NCBI GenBank assembly: GCA_003415625.1
Contig: PYIU01000002.1
Span: 3,224,001 to 3,288,000, forward strand
Source of the DNA: Aquanectria penicillioides
Lineage: Eukaryota > Ascomycota > Sordariomycetes > Hypocreales > Nectriaceae
DNA length: 64,000 nucleotides
Reading direction: 5' to 3'
A program made the position numbers and the translations under genes. Of the stretch, positions 36,801 to 49,060 are shown piece after piece (positions within the stretch are counted from its first letter, which is position 1; each line of letters opens with the position of its first letter). Under the pieces are notes generated by a model. It ran no database searches, had not been told where the DNA came from, and worked only from the letters and a program-made list of their open reading frames with translations.

Positions 36801-38879
36801 TTGACTTTTCCGGGGTTCAAGAAATCGAGCAAAGCAGACAGCTCAGCCAGATTATTTTGAATGGGGGTTCCAGTAATCAAAATCTTGCAGGGAATACCGA
36901 AGCTCACCAAGCGGGAATACAGCTGGGATTCACGGTTTTTGAGACGATGGGCTTCGTCGACAGCGAGAGCCTGCCACTTAATCGACTGAAGGAATTGCCA
37001 ATCCTGGAGAATGAACTCGTACGATGTAACAAGAACATTGAACTTGGGCTTCTTGGGGTTGCCGTCGATCAGCAGCTCATGTTCACGAATGATGCTTCGC
37101 GCGTCCTCTGGGCCTAGGTAGACCACATAGTTCAAGTCAGGCGACCAGTTATTGAAGGTATCGCACCACGCTGGGATGACACTAAGAGGGGCAACCACAA
37201 TGAAAGGACCCTCTTGGCGACGACAGTTGCGTAGCCAACTTAAGAATGACACAGTCTGAACTGTCTTGCCTAGACCCATTTCATCGGCGAGAATCACGTT
37301 GTTGCCTCTAGCCCAGTTGAGACAAAGGAAGTTAAGGCCTCTCAGTTGGAATTGTCTGAGCTCGCCAAACTTGATGTACTCAGGCTGCTGCTCCAACTTC
37401 GTCATCCTTGATCGAGTATCGGGGTTAGACTCTTTCCGATCTGACAACCAAGAACGAGAGGCTCGGTCAAGGTACTGGTCAATCTTGTCTTGGAATTCGC
37501 CGCTGATATCGGTCACGACTTCCCAAGTGCACTCTTCATATGTGAGGCCCTTCCATTTTACGAAGTATTCGTCGCCATCGTCACCATCTCTGACGGCAAC
37601 AACTCGCTCGACTTTAGTATAGTCCTCGAAAGCTTCTTCATCTCGTTCACGGTCAAGGAAAAACTGTTCCTTAGTCTCAGGGGGGATGTCTTCGCCGAAT
37701 CGTATGTCCAACTCCTGATCGACGAATTTGCGAAAGTAGTTTTCAACTTTGCGGAAACCACGGACGTTACGAAGGGCATCAAGTGTCTCCCACGTATCGT
37801 GCAAATGCGACTTGCCCTGCCACTTGATAAAATATTCAAAGTCATTGCGACTTGAGTCGTACGCGAGCTCCATTCCGTCTTTCAGTCTGTGGCGCACCAC
37901 CTTTTCCACGTACGGGGAGTCATCCACGTAGTCGGCAACATAGTGGGCGGGGGCCAGTTCATCTTCGTCTTCTTCTTCTTCTTCGAAATCGCTTTCCTCG
38001 TATGCGCCTTGTTGTACCTGGGCTGCACGACGGCTTGACCATCGTTTTTCGGCAAAGGCGAGAGAAGGTTGCGATTCACGTTGTAAGCGTGCCTTTTTCT
38101 GCTGACTTCTCGCTCGAGCTCCGCCGTAATTGTCCGAGTCAGAGTCCGAATCATTTGTCGACGCTCGCAAGATTGGAGTGCCGATCTTGGAGGCTAAAAT
38201 TCAATTGTTAGTCTCGTCTAGGCAGGATGCTTTGAGCGGTGGACTTACAGGGTCGAGAAGTCTCTACGCGTCGTCGCTTCGCGGTACGTCTATTGACAGG
38301 AGCCACGTCTGAATCCGAATCGGACTCAACCTGGGGATTGGGTGTTAGTAACTGATTTCGAAGCTATAGTCCACAGCAACCTACGATTTTGCGTTGTTCT
38401 CGGGGTCGAGTCTATATAATATGAGTTAGTGAACATGGTGGCATGATGGTGAAAAAATTTTCTGGTCATACACTTCGCCGAAGACCATACAGCTCAGGAT
38501 TGGCCTTGATATATTCGTCTTCGCCTGCAGGCGCCTTGCGCTTCGAGGCTCTATTCGAGTCGGTAGAGCTGTCACGCTCTTCTGCCGCGTCTTCGTTCTG
38601 TGATGGCGCGCTCTCTTCCATGTCGAAGTCGGCATCTTCTGACGCGTTATCTTCACTTGATTGCTCGCTCTCTGACATCTGAACGTCATCGTGGGCGACA
38701 TTCGACATATCGTTTGCATCGTCCGATGGCGACGGGGATGGGCGGTCCAGGGGAAGGTCGTCAGCTTCGGGAGAGTCGTTACCATCCAGGTGACCACCGG
38801 CATCGAAAGTCGAGTCGATTCCATCATCGGGCGACAAGTGTCCATTGGAAGGACCCCCTAGGGTAGGGGTGGACATCAT
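33805..38879 (-). CDS. CHD1: CHD1-type chromatin remodelling ATPase
   Basis: Spaces nucleosomes on transcribed genes. Five exons: 38472-38879, 38385-38411 (27 nt micro-exon), 38249-38330, 34014-38193 and 33805-33943; 1611 aa. Order of parts: an acidic, disordered N-terminus; two chromodomains at about 265-420 (FEYFIKWQGKSHLHDTWE, YFVKWKGLTYEECTWE); a SNF2 ATPase with Walker A DEMGLGKT (about 480) and DEAH (about 585); a helicase C lobe with LLSTRAGGLGINL and QMARAHRIGQ-like sequence (here QAMARAHRIGQ); a SANT/SLIDE region at about 1030-1290; an Arg/Asp/His-rich low-complexity tract; and the C-terminal CHD1 helical domain ending FWDFLAALWPVDDTSKS. All splice junctions preserve frame. The ATG at 38876 is an equally possible start. 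No frame break is seen. Confidence 0.96.
34300..34410. repeat. Hexanucleotide repeat coding Arg-Asp/Arg-Glu in CHD1
   Basis: Tandem ATCACG/CTCACG/ATCTCG units, read on the minus strand as GATCGTGATCGTG..., coding alternating Asp-Arg then Glu-Arg dipeptides. A shorter ATCCCG array, also coding Arg-Asp, lies at about 34655-34682. Confidence 0.85.
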
Positions 38880-40774
38880 GACGGCGTTGGCAAAGGCTGC
38901 CTGCTACAGACGCGACGACGTTAGCACATGTTTTCTGCTTCTGGCGGTTCAGAGTGAGGGATTAACGGTATAGGACGAGCCCAGCGACCTAGGACAACCC
39001 ATACATGGCCGGAGCATGCTATAGAAGATGGAAATAATGCACTTGTCGCATCCGGCGCGAGTTGTCGATGGGCGAGGCTGACGTCGAGCCGATACCGCAA
39101 TTGGGGAGGCCAGGCGGCCACGATGAGGACTACCGAGTCGCGGACGCGTCTATATGGACGAGCGGCATCATTTCCATCGAATACATGTATCAGACGCCAT
39201 ATATATGGATATCGGAGGCCAGTATCGCGACTTAGACGGCCGGAGTCGAGGCGGGATCGGCAACAGGTTACATGCGGATGACGGGTGACAGGCGGCAGCA
39301 AGGGAAGAAAGACGAGGGCAACTTACAAGTCATTAATGAATGACGTTCAGGCAACGAACAGCATCTAGAAGAAGTCGGGAGCTCGTCCGGGGCAGCTTGG
39401 CGGATTCGGAGCGCGGACGGGGGTAGCCGTGGTTGAGGTGTGAAGGAGACGGCGGGAATGTCACAAAATGCACTGGTGGAGAGGCAGGAAAGAATTGGAT
39501 GCACGGGGTGAAGGTCCGAAAGCACGGCCGCGTTTCTACCCAGGCCAAACCTGATTGGGCCACGCCACGGTACTCAGATGTCACGTGACTCGTATTTTCC
39601 TCAGGAGCCTGCTGTCGTCGTTTAATTAGAGGTAAACGGCCTTGTGGCGGGACAGGAGCTCTATTTGCAGGCGTTGGTATTCAGACGGCTGTTGGGATAT
39701 GGAAATATTCGAAAGCATCTCGTCGATGCCAGATTTCTATCCCTGAGTTTGCATCTTTGTTTTGAGGAGTGAGCGGAAGCTCCGGTGATTTCCCTGCTCG
39801 TGACCCTCATCCACATCCACCATCATGGCGCCTCACACCGTCTTACCCTACAGCTTCTTACTAACTGTGTCTTACAAGTCCACGCCCGTCGGTTGAATAA
39901 TATGTCGGGCTCGTCTTGATGAATAGGGCTCTGGACGACTGTACGAACCATCTACCAGTCAGTTGCAGGCGGTCCTCCATGTGAGGGATTCTTCGGCCCG
40001 TGTGGCTGAAGTGTGCCTGTTTAGCTCCATTTGTCTCTTACCTGCTGTTTCACCCCAGGTTAACCTATCCCCAGGGAGGCATACAACAACGGTTCGCTTA
40101 CCCTAGATGGACAATATCCAGTGTTTGAATCAATCACTCCCACACCCCTGCGGATAGCACCCAGACAACGACGGTGACCCCACAAAACCATTGTCTCTAT
40201 TGTAGGCGCATCTAGGAACCCTCGGGCGCCCTATTGCCACCAGCGGGACGGCCCAGGACCCTGTCGAGGGAGGCGAGTCGAAGCATCAATGGGGGAAAAC
40301 AGCCCCAAGCACAGGACGTCATAAAGCAGACACGATAGCGCACACAGGGACCCAAAGTCACATCACACACAAAGTGTCGAGTGATATACTTGGCCGTAGC
40401 TGGTGGCCTAACAAAATCGCAGCCTAGGCGATCCCCCCGCTGCCCTGCCCCGCCAAAGTGGACGATTCACAAGACGAGAAAAATTGATGACCACACACCA
40501 AGACACCACCACACCTTCCATACTCCTTGTTGCAGGACTTGACCACTTCCTTTTCCCTTGTATTTTCTTCTCGCAAGGAGTCTTGTCCAGCACTTTGCGT
40601 GCCCTTCGTCTCCCCCGCGCGCAAGTTCATCCTGGTGTTGCACCTTCCTGTGCTGGAGCCCAAGGACCGTCTTTCTCTTGTTTCCACTTTTTTGAAAATA
40701 AAAAAAAACCTACCCAAAACCCCACCTCGCACTCGTTGGACTACACTGTTTCTGTGTCCTCACCAGTCGCAACC
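38880..40774. promoter_or_regulatory. Divergent upstream region CHD1 / RLI1
   Basis: 1.9 kb between divergent starts. The part near RLI1 (about 40480-40774) is pyrimidine-rich, as in strong fungal promoters. The middle holds no long open frame with a known domain; 39333-39584 (-) and similar frames were considered and dropped. Confidence 0.4.
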
Positions 40775-42868
40775 ATGTCGGACAAGCTTACCCGGTAGGT
40801 ACAGCTAGAATACGTCGTCTACGGGCTAGACGAAGCATGCGCAAGCAGTAGCTAACGAAGAAACCAACAGTATCGCCATTGTCAACACTGACAAGGTTCG
40901 TCGACGCGCCGATAGTTCATCGACACGCTGCCCCGCCATCAAAAACTGACCCCTCCCTCTTTAGTGTCGCCCCCGAAAATGCCGTCAGGAGTGTAAAAAG
41001 TCTTGCCCTGTCGTCCGTAGCGGAAAGCTTTGCATTGAGGTGTCTCCCTCCGACCGTCTTGCCTTCATCTCCGAGTCGCTCTGCATTGGTTGTGGTATCT
41101 GCCCGAAAAAGTGTCCCTTCGAGGCCATTACCATCATCAACTTGCCCACCAACCTCGAGAGCCAGGTCACCCACCGTTATGGCCCAAACAGCTTCAAGCT
41201 GCATCGTCTTCCGATGCCTCGACCTGGCCAGGTCCTCGGTCTTGTTGGAACCAACGGTATCGGCAAGAGTACTGCCCTGAAGATCCTCAGTGGAAAGCTC
41301 AAGCCCAACCTGGGCCGCCACGACAACCCCCCTGACTGGGAGGATGTCATCAAGCACTTCCGTGGTTCCGAGTTGCAGAGTATGTTGTTGCCCAAGGGAT
41401 GAGAGTTAGGTCCGTGATTGAAATTTGGCTGACCCTGGGACAGACTACTTCACCAAGCTGCTGGAGGATGACCTCAAGGCCGTCGTCAAGCCCCAGTATG
41501 TGGACCAGATCCCCAAGGCTGTCCGAGGCCCCAACAAGAGTGTGCGCTTCTTGATCGAGAACCGCGCCACCCTGGGGAACGCCAAAGAGGTTGGCGATGT
41601 TCTCGAGCTCAACCACATCATGGACCGAGACATCAACCTTCTTTCTGGTGGTGAGCTGCAGCGTTTCGCCATCGGTACAGTGGCTGTCCAAAAGGCTGAT
41701 GTCTACATGTTTGACGAGCCTTCTTCCTACCTTGATGTCAAGCAGCGTCTGAGTGCTGCCTCGGTCATTCGTTCCCTCCTCCGTGATGATGACTATGTCA
41801 TTGTTGTCGAGCACGATTTGTCTGTCTTGGATTACCTCTCCGACTACATTTGCGTTCTTTACGGAAAGCCCGCCGTCTACGGTGTCGTCACCATGCCTTA
41901 CTCGGTTCGTGAAGGTATCAACATCTTCCTTGACGGTCACATTCCTACCGAGAACTTGCGATTCCGTGATGAGTCCCTGACTTTCCGCATGGTTGAGGGT
42001 ACCGACGATCTCGTCATTGACAAGTCCCGTGCCTTCAAGTACCCCAGGATGGAAAAGACCCTTGGCAACTTCAAGCTCAACATCGATGCCGGCGACTTCA
42101 CTGACTCTGAGATTATCGTCATGATGGGCGAGAACGGTACGGGAAAGACTACATTCTGTCGACTTCTGGCTGGCGCTCTCAAGCCCGACAGCAAGGCCTC
42201 CGTCCCTGAGATGAGAATCAGCATGAAGCCCCAGACCATCACTCCCAAGTTCGATGGCACTGTTCGCCAGCTTTTCTTCAAGAAGATCAAGCAGGCCTTC
42301 CTCTCTCCTCAGTTCCAGACCGATGTCGTCAAGCCCCTCAAGCTCGATGACTTTATTGACCAGGAAGTCAAGAACCTGTCAGGTGGTGAATTGCAGCGTG
42401 TTGCCATTGTCCTCGCTCTTGGTATCCCCGCGGATATTTACCTCATCGACGAGCCCTCTGCTTACCTTGATTCCGAGCAGCGTATCGTTGCCTCTCGTGT
42501 CATCAAGCGATACATCATGCATTCCAAGAAGACTGCCTTCATCGTCGAGCACGATTTCATCATGGCCACCTACCTCGCTGACCGTGTCATCGTCTTCGAT
42601 GGTAAGCCGGGTATCGACTCTCATGCTAACGCCCCCGAGTCCCTCCTTACTGGTTGCAACACCTTCTTGAAGAACCTTGACGTCACTTTCCGTCGTGATC
42701 CTACCAACTACCGACCTCGTATCAACAAGGCCGGCTCTCAGCTCGACCAGGAGCAGAAGCTTGGCGGAAACTACGTAAGTTATACCTACTCACCAAAGTA
42801 CCTACCGTGAAGCCGGCTGACACCATACACAGTTCTTCTTGGAGGAAGGCCCTGAAACTAAGGCTTAA
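40775..42868 (+). CDS. RLI1: Rli1/ABCE1, ribosome recycling ATPase
   Basis: Fe-S ABC protein that splits ribosomes after termination and helps translation initiation and ribosome export. Five exons: 40775-40794 (20 nt), 40871-40895 (25 nt), 40965-41379, 41444-42774 and 42833-42868 (12 codons), giving 608 aa, the same as the yeast protein as I recall it. The N-terminal Fe-S part has [15 protein letters not shown] and [13 protein letters not shown] (eight cysteines for two 4Fe-4S clusters). ABC1 has Walker [10 protein letters not shown] and [15 protein letters not shown]2 has [21 protein letters not shown] and [13 protein letters not shown]. The hinge regions and the C-terminus [11 protein letters not shown] are as expected. 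Codon use is strongly C/T-ending, as in highly expressed genes. Tiny 5' exons make this gene easy to mis-annotate. Confidence 0.97.
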
Positions 42869-43800
42869 GGGCACCTATAAGGAGACTTTCCCTCCCCATA
42901 TTGAGGCATATCCTGGCGTTTGGGGCGTTCAAAATGGAAACTTGCTCAATGAGCGTAAGGGCGGGCAAACCAGTGTTTTGGGAATAGAAGAGCACGGCGC
43001 CAGCGAGGATGACGATCCAGAAGAATGACAACGGCGACGGCAGTAGTATCCCCCGTTGTCTGGTCCTACGAAGACAGCAGTTCGCCCGCGGAGTTTGTGG
43101 CGGATTGCTCGACATTTTTTCATCTTTTTTTTTGTTTGTTTGTTGCCTCTTTGTACCTCGCGTGCTTCGAGCTTCTTCTTTGTTCTGTTGATTACCTGGG
43201 TTTGCTTACTCCCGCGTGTCTGGACATGCAAGCCCCGTGTAGCACGGAGTAGAGATTGACTGAAGCGTCTTCGTAGATTGAGGGACAACGGATGAAGCTG
43301 GATTACTGCCGTCTGTACGTTTCCTACCTCGCGGGAAACAACACTAGAGACTACATTGCCGTTAGTTAGTTTATCACATGCCAATTTTCAATATAATCAC
43401 TGGGTTGTCACACAAATGCACTTTCGAGCGAAGCAAGATTTCCCAACGTGGGGTTGATCGAGAGAGATGTCTTCGTCTATTACTATCCTACCCTTATCCA
43501 CCCGAGCGTTCCGCTACAACCGACTTACGTACGAATCACAGGGAAGAAACGTAGGGGAATATGGGAATCATACATGGAAAAACCCGAGTGCTGTGGTTTA
43601 GAAAGAGGGGGGGCATAACCCAGTAATCTGCCGTTCAGGCCCGAGCGGCCTTGGGGAAGGGGAGTTGAAAAGTCTGTACTTGAGAGTCATCTCGCCCACC
43701 AGTCGCGTTGGGAAGGGTTGACGATGCCGTTACGTACGTACTGAGTGAGCGCGTAGGTTGCGTGTAAATCATCCTCCAAGCCAAAAGTGATAGAATTCAC
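42869..43800. other. Convergent 3' flanks RLI1 / PRP40
   Basis: 932 bp between facing stops. It includes a T-rich stretch at about 43115-43145 and a GTACGTAC-type repeat near 43730-43740. No gene recognised. Confidence 0.4.
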
Positions 43801-46491
43801 CTAGTCCTCCTCAATCTCGCCCTCCTCACTTCCAGAGTGGACGTCTTTGTTGGGAGGCGGGGGTGTCTTGGCACGTGGATGAGTTTCACGTGGCGGAGTG
43901 CGCTCACGGGATCGCTCTCTTCTTAACCGCTATGTGGTCGTTAGATTCAGAATGTTCTCGTGTGACAGGGGAAAAGGGGAAATATATATACCTTGGAGTC
44001 CCTGGAATCTCGGCGGGAGTAGTCATCTTCGTCATCAGGGCGGCGTCGTCGGGAACCTGATGGGCGTTCATCTCCATAGGGGAGCTCGTCATACGAACCT
44101 CGATCAATGCGGCGACGATACAGCCTCTCGCGCTCATCCTCACGATCCCTGCGCTCGCGGTCGTAATGACTGTCATCCTCGCGGCGTGGGCGGGCAGGGC
44201 GATCGAAATCACGGTCTCGCTCGCGATCCCCCGCTCGCGTTCGCGTTCTCGTTCTCGTTCCCGACGAGGAGGGGGAGACAAACGGCCGCGATCAGATCCT
44301 AGTAAGCCTTCGGCCATGGTGGACTTGCGATGGTTGCGCTCTCGCTCGGCAATGGCCTTGCGCCTGTCTGCCTCATACGCGTCGGGCTCTGGACTGCGAC
44401 TTCGTCGAGAACTACGTCCACCGCTACGATGAGAGCGCTCACCTCTGGACCGGTCTCTTTCGCGGCGGTGCAAGTCTCGTTCGCTAGACACGCGTTCGCG
44501 CCGTCTGTAACTTCGGTCTGTTTCTTCTTCCTTCTCACGAAGACGGCGGATATGTTTGTCAAAGGCACTTCGGCGAGCATCCTCGGAAGTAATGGCCTGA
44601 AACTCGTCTGATTTCAAGAGTCGAGGTCGTACCTTTTCATACGTATCATTCAACGTGATAGGAGGCTCTATGCGTTTCATGTACGCTCGCAAGTCGTCGA
44701 TAGGTTTTCGCTGTTGGCGCTCTGATTGCCGGTCATCTTCTCGCCTCGTGGAACGCTTTTCGCGAAGCTGTAATGTACAGAATTAGTCATGCAAAATGCA
44801 TAAAGTCGGAAAAAAAAAAGAGAGCATACTCGGTCGAAAATAAGTTTGAGAATATCACGATCAATGTTAGCAGTTCGTCGATCATCCTTCATGAGGGACA
44901 GGAACTCCTCGAAATCGCTCGTGGGCGTGAGCTCAAACCGCTTGTCCTAGCCGGAATGTTAGACTTTGAACCAAATCGACGTAGGAATATTGAATACGTA
45001 CTTCAAGAACATCAATAACATCGTTCCTGGGTCCGCGCAGACCACGCTCTTCCTCCTCAACGACATCCCAGAAGAGCTCTTGGGGTGGCGAGCCGCCAAG
45101 GCCGGCCATGTTGGTGTATCGCTCGTCATTCTCAATCAGAGGAACAATCTGTGACCACTTCGACCCAGCGTTAATCTTGCCATCGCGGCGGAGCTCACTC
45201 AACAGGGATCTGAAGGCATCGCGAGCTTTTCGTTCCTTACGGAACTTCTTGTTCTTCTCTTCCTGCTTAGTGTCGTTGAACTTGCGTTCAAGGGCCTTCA
45301 TATGGTTTTGGAACGCAGTTAAGATGTCAAACTTGGTGAGGGTCTGGTACTTTTCATCATTCTGGAAGGGTGGGGTGGATGAGATGATACCTTGCGCATC
45401 AGACCAGCGCGTGTATGGCTCCAAGTTGAGCTTGGGAAGAAGATCGATCAGACCATCCATGGCGTTTTTACGGAGAGACGTGTGCTGCTCAGCATGAGAC
45501 TTCTTCAGGCCAATGATGTACTCCTCGAAGAGCTGACGGCGCTCACCCTCGTCGTTGGTAGAGCGGAAAATAGTCTCGCCTTCGATCATGGGGCGGGCAG
45601 TCTTCCAGCGAGTGTAATGGGTAATTTCAGGATGTCTCTTGAGCATGGTCTCGAAGTCAGCACGAAGCTTGGCAAGTCTTTCCTTTGCGCGCTCCTTGTC
45701 TTGGACAACCATATCCTGGCAATACTTCTCGAATGCGGCTCTGCGATCCTTGGGATCCTTGATGGCACGGAATTGAGGGTCTCGAGCGGTCGCTCGAATA
45801 GTCTGTTCCCAAGTCCATTCAGGCTGGACACCGCTCCGCTTGAGAAGTTTGGCGAAGGCTGCCTCGGCCTCCTCGGGAGTGGCATATTCGGGGTCGTTGG
45901 ATGCGGGAACGAAGGCTTGGGCCTTGGGATCGCTCCCATATGTCAACTGACGAGATTCGGGGTAAATATCGCGATCGCGATCGCGGTCACGATCACGATC
46001 ACGATCACGATCACGATCACGATCACGATCACGCTCACGATCGCGGTCGCGGTCACGGTCGCGGTACTGATCATAGGCAGAATTTCCATATCCGCCAGCA
46101 CTGGGACCGGGAGTGAACGGGGTCGAGGAAGCCGGGGTGGCAGTCTCGCTTGCCGCACCAAGAGCATTCTTGTAAACATCGGGCATCTCCCATGAGCTCT
46201 GCTTTGTCTCAGTGTTATACCAGTACTTGCGACCTCCCTCGGCAGTATACTCCTTCCAGGGTTGGTTGGCGAGAGCGCGCTGGTCTAGGGGTTAGCATTG
46301 GCTAGATCAAGAGGCGGCATCGAAAACTGCATCAGGCTTACCTCGGCCGACGTCAACATCTCCTCGGGCTTCGTCCATTGCGTCGACTTGGTCGTAGGGT
46401 TATAGTAGTAGGCTCGTCCATCGGGAGTGTGGTGCTCTTGCCAGGGCGAGGCTGGCTGGCCATAGGGAGCCGCGGCGCCGTATCCGTTCAT
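43801..46491 (-). CDS. PRP40: Pre-mRNA processing protein Prp40 (one-base break)
   Basis: U1 snRNP-associated splicing factor that bridges the 5' splice site to the branch-point proteins. Five exons: 46342-46491, 45002-46279, 44830-44946, 43992-44767 and 43801-43929. Two N-terminal WW domains are clear ([20 protein letters not shown] and [20 protein letters not shown]). After an Arg-Asp repeat come several FF domains (starting [18 protein letters not shown]). The tail is Arg/Glu/Ser-rich and ends [11 protein letters not shown]. In exon 4 the frame breaks at CCCCC 44228-44232; one added base continues a charged [15 protein letters not shown] tail into the last exon and gives 816 aa. Without it the tail becomes a non-family sequence ending after the splice site. 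A sequence error is the best reading. It diverges from TRS65 across 456 bp. Confidence 0.93.
45965..46070. repeat. Hexanucleotide repeat coding Arg-Asp in PRP40
   Basis: Tandem ATCACG units with ATCGCG/GTCACG variants, read on the minus strand as alternating Asp-Arg codons between the second WW domain and the first FF domain. It is the same unit as in CHD1, 11.5 kb away. Confidence 0.85.
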
Positions 46492-46947
46492 GGTGAGGAT
46501 GGCGAGCGTCGCGTAAAGAATATGCGAGGATCGGGCCTAGGGCGGAGGGCTTGCGACACGTCCTGGATTGGGTGACTGCGCGCCAGGGACGTTGGGATGC
46601 GGCGAGCAGCAGCAGCAGTGGTGTTTGTAGGGCCGCGATGCTGGACGTCGTGGAGGGCACACGCAGATTTGTGGCAATCGACTTTTTGAAGCACGGGCCA
46701 CCCTGAGTCGCGCTGCTGATTGCCTTGACTGCTTATGCAACTAAACCGACCACGTCTCCCACTAAGTGCGTGCCATCCCATTCCATCCAGGGGAACATCC
46801 GCAACTGCATGGAAGGCTGGCCCGAAAAGAAAGGAAAAGAGGAACTTCGGGAAAACTGGGAAAAAGGAAAGGAGGGACGCCCGAATTTCCCGTTGCGTTG
46901 TCTTCGAGATTCCAATGCAGCCGTAGTGCTGCTTCCTTCAACCAAAC
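46492..46947. promoter_or_regulatory. Divergent promoter PRP40 / TRS65
   Basis: 456 bp between divergent ATGs. An A/G-rich stretch at about 46826-46880 is notable; no named site is claimed. Confidence 0.45.
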
Positions 46948-48870
46948 ATGTCGCAACCCGATGCGGCCTCCTCAACGGCGTCACATCCGCCACCTGAGCA
47001 ACTCACTCCCACTTTCACAGCCGATTCAACGGCTGACTTCGTCGAGCAATCTCAATTGACATACCTAATTCCCCAAGACTCGAACCTGGACTTGGAACAG
47101 GCCTTCAAGAACCTTGAACAGGGCAAGTCCATCCTCGACTCAATAGAACGTCGCGAGACCCTCTTCTTTGGTAAGTCGTCGTCAGCCACCGCCTTGCTTA
47201 TCTCATGCATTCTCACCAAATGTTAAAATCTAGATGAGACTGTTGATGTCCTCCTGGTCCTCAAAACTTCTTGGACAGATGAGAAGACGCTCAGGTCTCA
47301 CCTCAGTAGACTAGTCATTTCTCTCGAGGCCCAGGTCGTCAACAAGAGTACCTCTGGCCGCGAGACCCCGCCAGCCTCAGACTCCATTTTCACAGGTGAC
47401 GTTGCTGACATCAATGACCCTTTTATTGTCGTCGATGAAGAGGACAGCGATGACGACGAGGAAGGCGAAGGGGAAGACGACGAGTATGGAGATCACGATA
47501 AATCTGCAGGCCAGAGCATATATGCCGCGTGGAAATTACCCGTCTTCCTAGCCCGTCCCCGAATCCGACTCCACGGACCGTCCGTCGTTTTCACCGCGTC
47601 CGCCAGCCTCAAGCCGGAGGTATCAACGGACGCGTCGTCTCGTAGCAGCGGCTATTTACAAAGCGGCGTGCCATCTGGCCTCAACCTCCTTGAATCTTTC
47701 AGTACGGACCCGACCTTGGATGGCATCAAGCCTCGGCTATCTGCACTGCGCGTGTCTCGAGTTGCTCCAGTCACCCGCCCTCAGGATCTCATGCAGCATA
47801 TCCGCGCCTTGCCTCGATTGGAATTCAAAATCTTCCCCGTCGTCCATACTAGGATTCGCTTTTCACGACCAAACACTTCGCCGTCGAGCGCGGCAGTCAT
47901 CGCCCTCCTCGAAGTTGACTTCACATCACACTTTGACTGTGAGGTCACGCTCGATACAATTAACCTGTCAGCTCCGGGCAGCTCAATTGACAACCTCAAC
48001 GATGAATCAGGCATGGAATTGCCTCTCACTTGTGTCTCTCACGACCACATTACCTTCCTCTATCGAATTGCCCCCCATGAGCTTGACGTCACCCCAAAGA
48101 AGCCGACCAGGGAGCTAGACATATCCATCTCCGCCACCGCCCATGTGATACCCGGGCACTGCACTCCTCACCTAACCATGGCCTGGGCAACCAGCCTCGA
48201 CTTCACCACTCCCGTGAACCCCGGCTTTGGCCCAACTACCGGGGCCGGCATCCAACGATCTCACCGTCCGTCCCAGCTTTCCATCACCGGCCAAGCCATC
48301 CATCCCCTCAAGTCACCATCAGTCATTCGCCCTGATGCTCTCCCCGCCCTCGAAGCCGCCACCACCAACACGGAGGCTTCTCTCCCCGAGCTAGGCATCA
48401 CCATGACCTTCAACGGACCCTCCCAGCCGATCCACCCAGGCGATGTCTTCTCCTGGACAGTCTACGTTGTCAACCGTGCATCGGAGAGCAATCCGCTCCC
48501 CCCACGAAAGCTCGCATTGGTTGCCGTGCCAAGGCGCCGTAGGAACGAGGTTCGAATGACTCGTCCGCCGTCGACTGGAGGCCGACGACGCGGCGAGAAG
48601 GAAGTTGCCGATGCTGTCATGGATGAGAATGTTCTCCACGCCATGCAGAAAAACTTTGCAGTTGAGCCCACCGAGGTTGTTTGCCTCAGCGCCGACACGC
48701 GAGTAGGACCGTTGGCACCAGGTGCGTGCCATGTCGTTGAGCTACAGTTCCTAGCTCTGCGGGAGGGAATAGTTGGCATGGAGGCGATCCGTGTTGTCGA
48801 TCTTGGATCGCAGGAGCATGTCGACATCAGAGAGCTGCCTACAATGATGGTTGAACCAGCAGCAGCATAA
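46948..48870 (+). CDS. TRS65: TRAPP complex subunit Trs65-like
   Basis: Resembles the fungal Trs65 family, a subunit of the TRAPPII complex, which activates Rab GTPases (Ypt31/32 in yeast) at the late Golgi. Exons 46948-47170 and 47234-48870 flank intron 47171-47233 (GTAAGT...TCTAG) and give 619 aa. The N-terminal part has DVLLVLKTSWTDEKTLRSHL. An acidic loop (DDDEEGEGEDDEYGD) sits near residues 155-170. The C-terminal half is built of beta-sandwich-like strands, including ITMTFNGPSQPIHPGDVFSWTVYVVNRA and GPLAPGACHVVELQFLALREG, which is the conserved family block. No signal peptide or membrane segment is visible. The ATG at 46948 is the first in frame. The stop is 190 bp from the SLD3 stop (convergent). 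Confidence 0.85.
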
Positions 48871-49060
48871 ACATACGAGCCAGGTTGCAAGCCAACATAC
48901 GACTGTTATGATTGGAATGATGTGTCATAACTCAAAATGTCATTATCCATACAATTGTCCTACCCTGATCCAAACGACGCCTAGTAATGCTGTACCCTCA
49001 TTACCTGTATATATATAATGCACCTAATGCAAACACCATCTAAATGCTCCGACAAACAAT

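Noticed and set aside
10118..44232. Programmed -1 ribosomal frameshifting as the explanation of the frame breaks
   Set aside because: No shared slippery heptamer or downstream structure is seen, and the affected proteins (MCM7, RRS1, RSM23, PRP40) are not known to use frameshifting.
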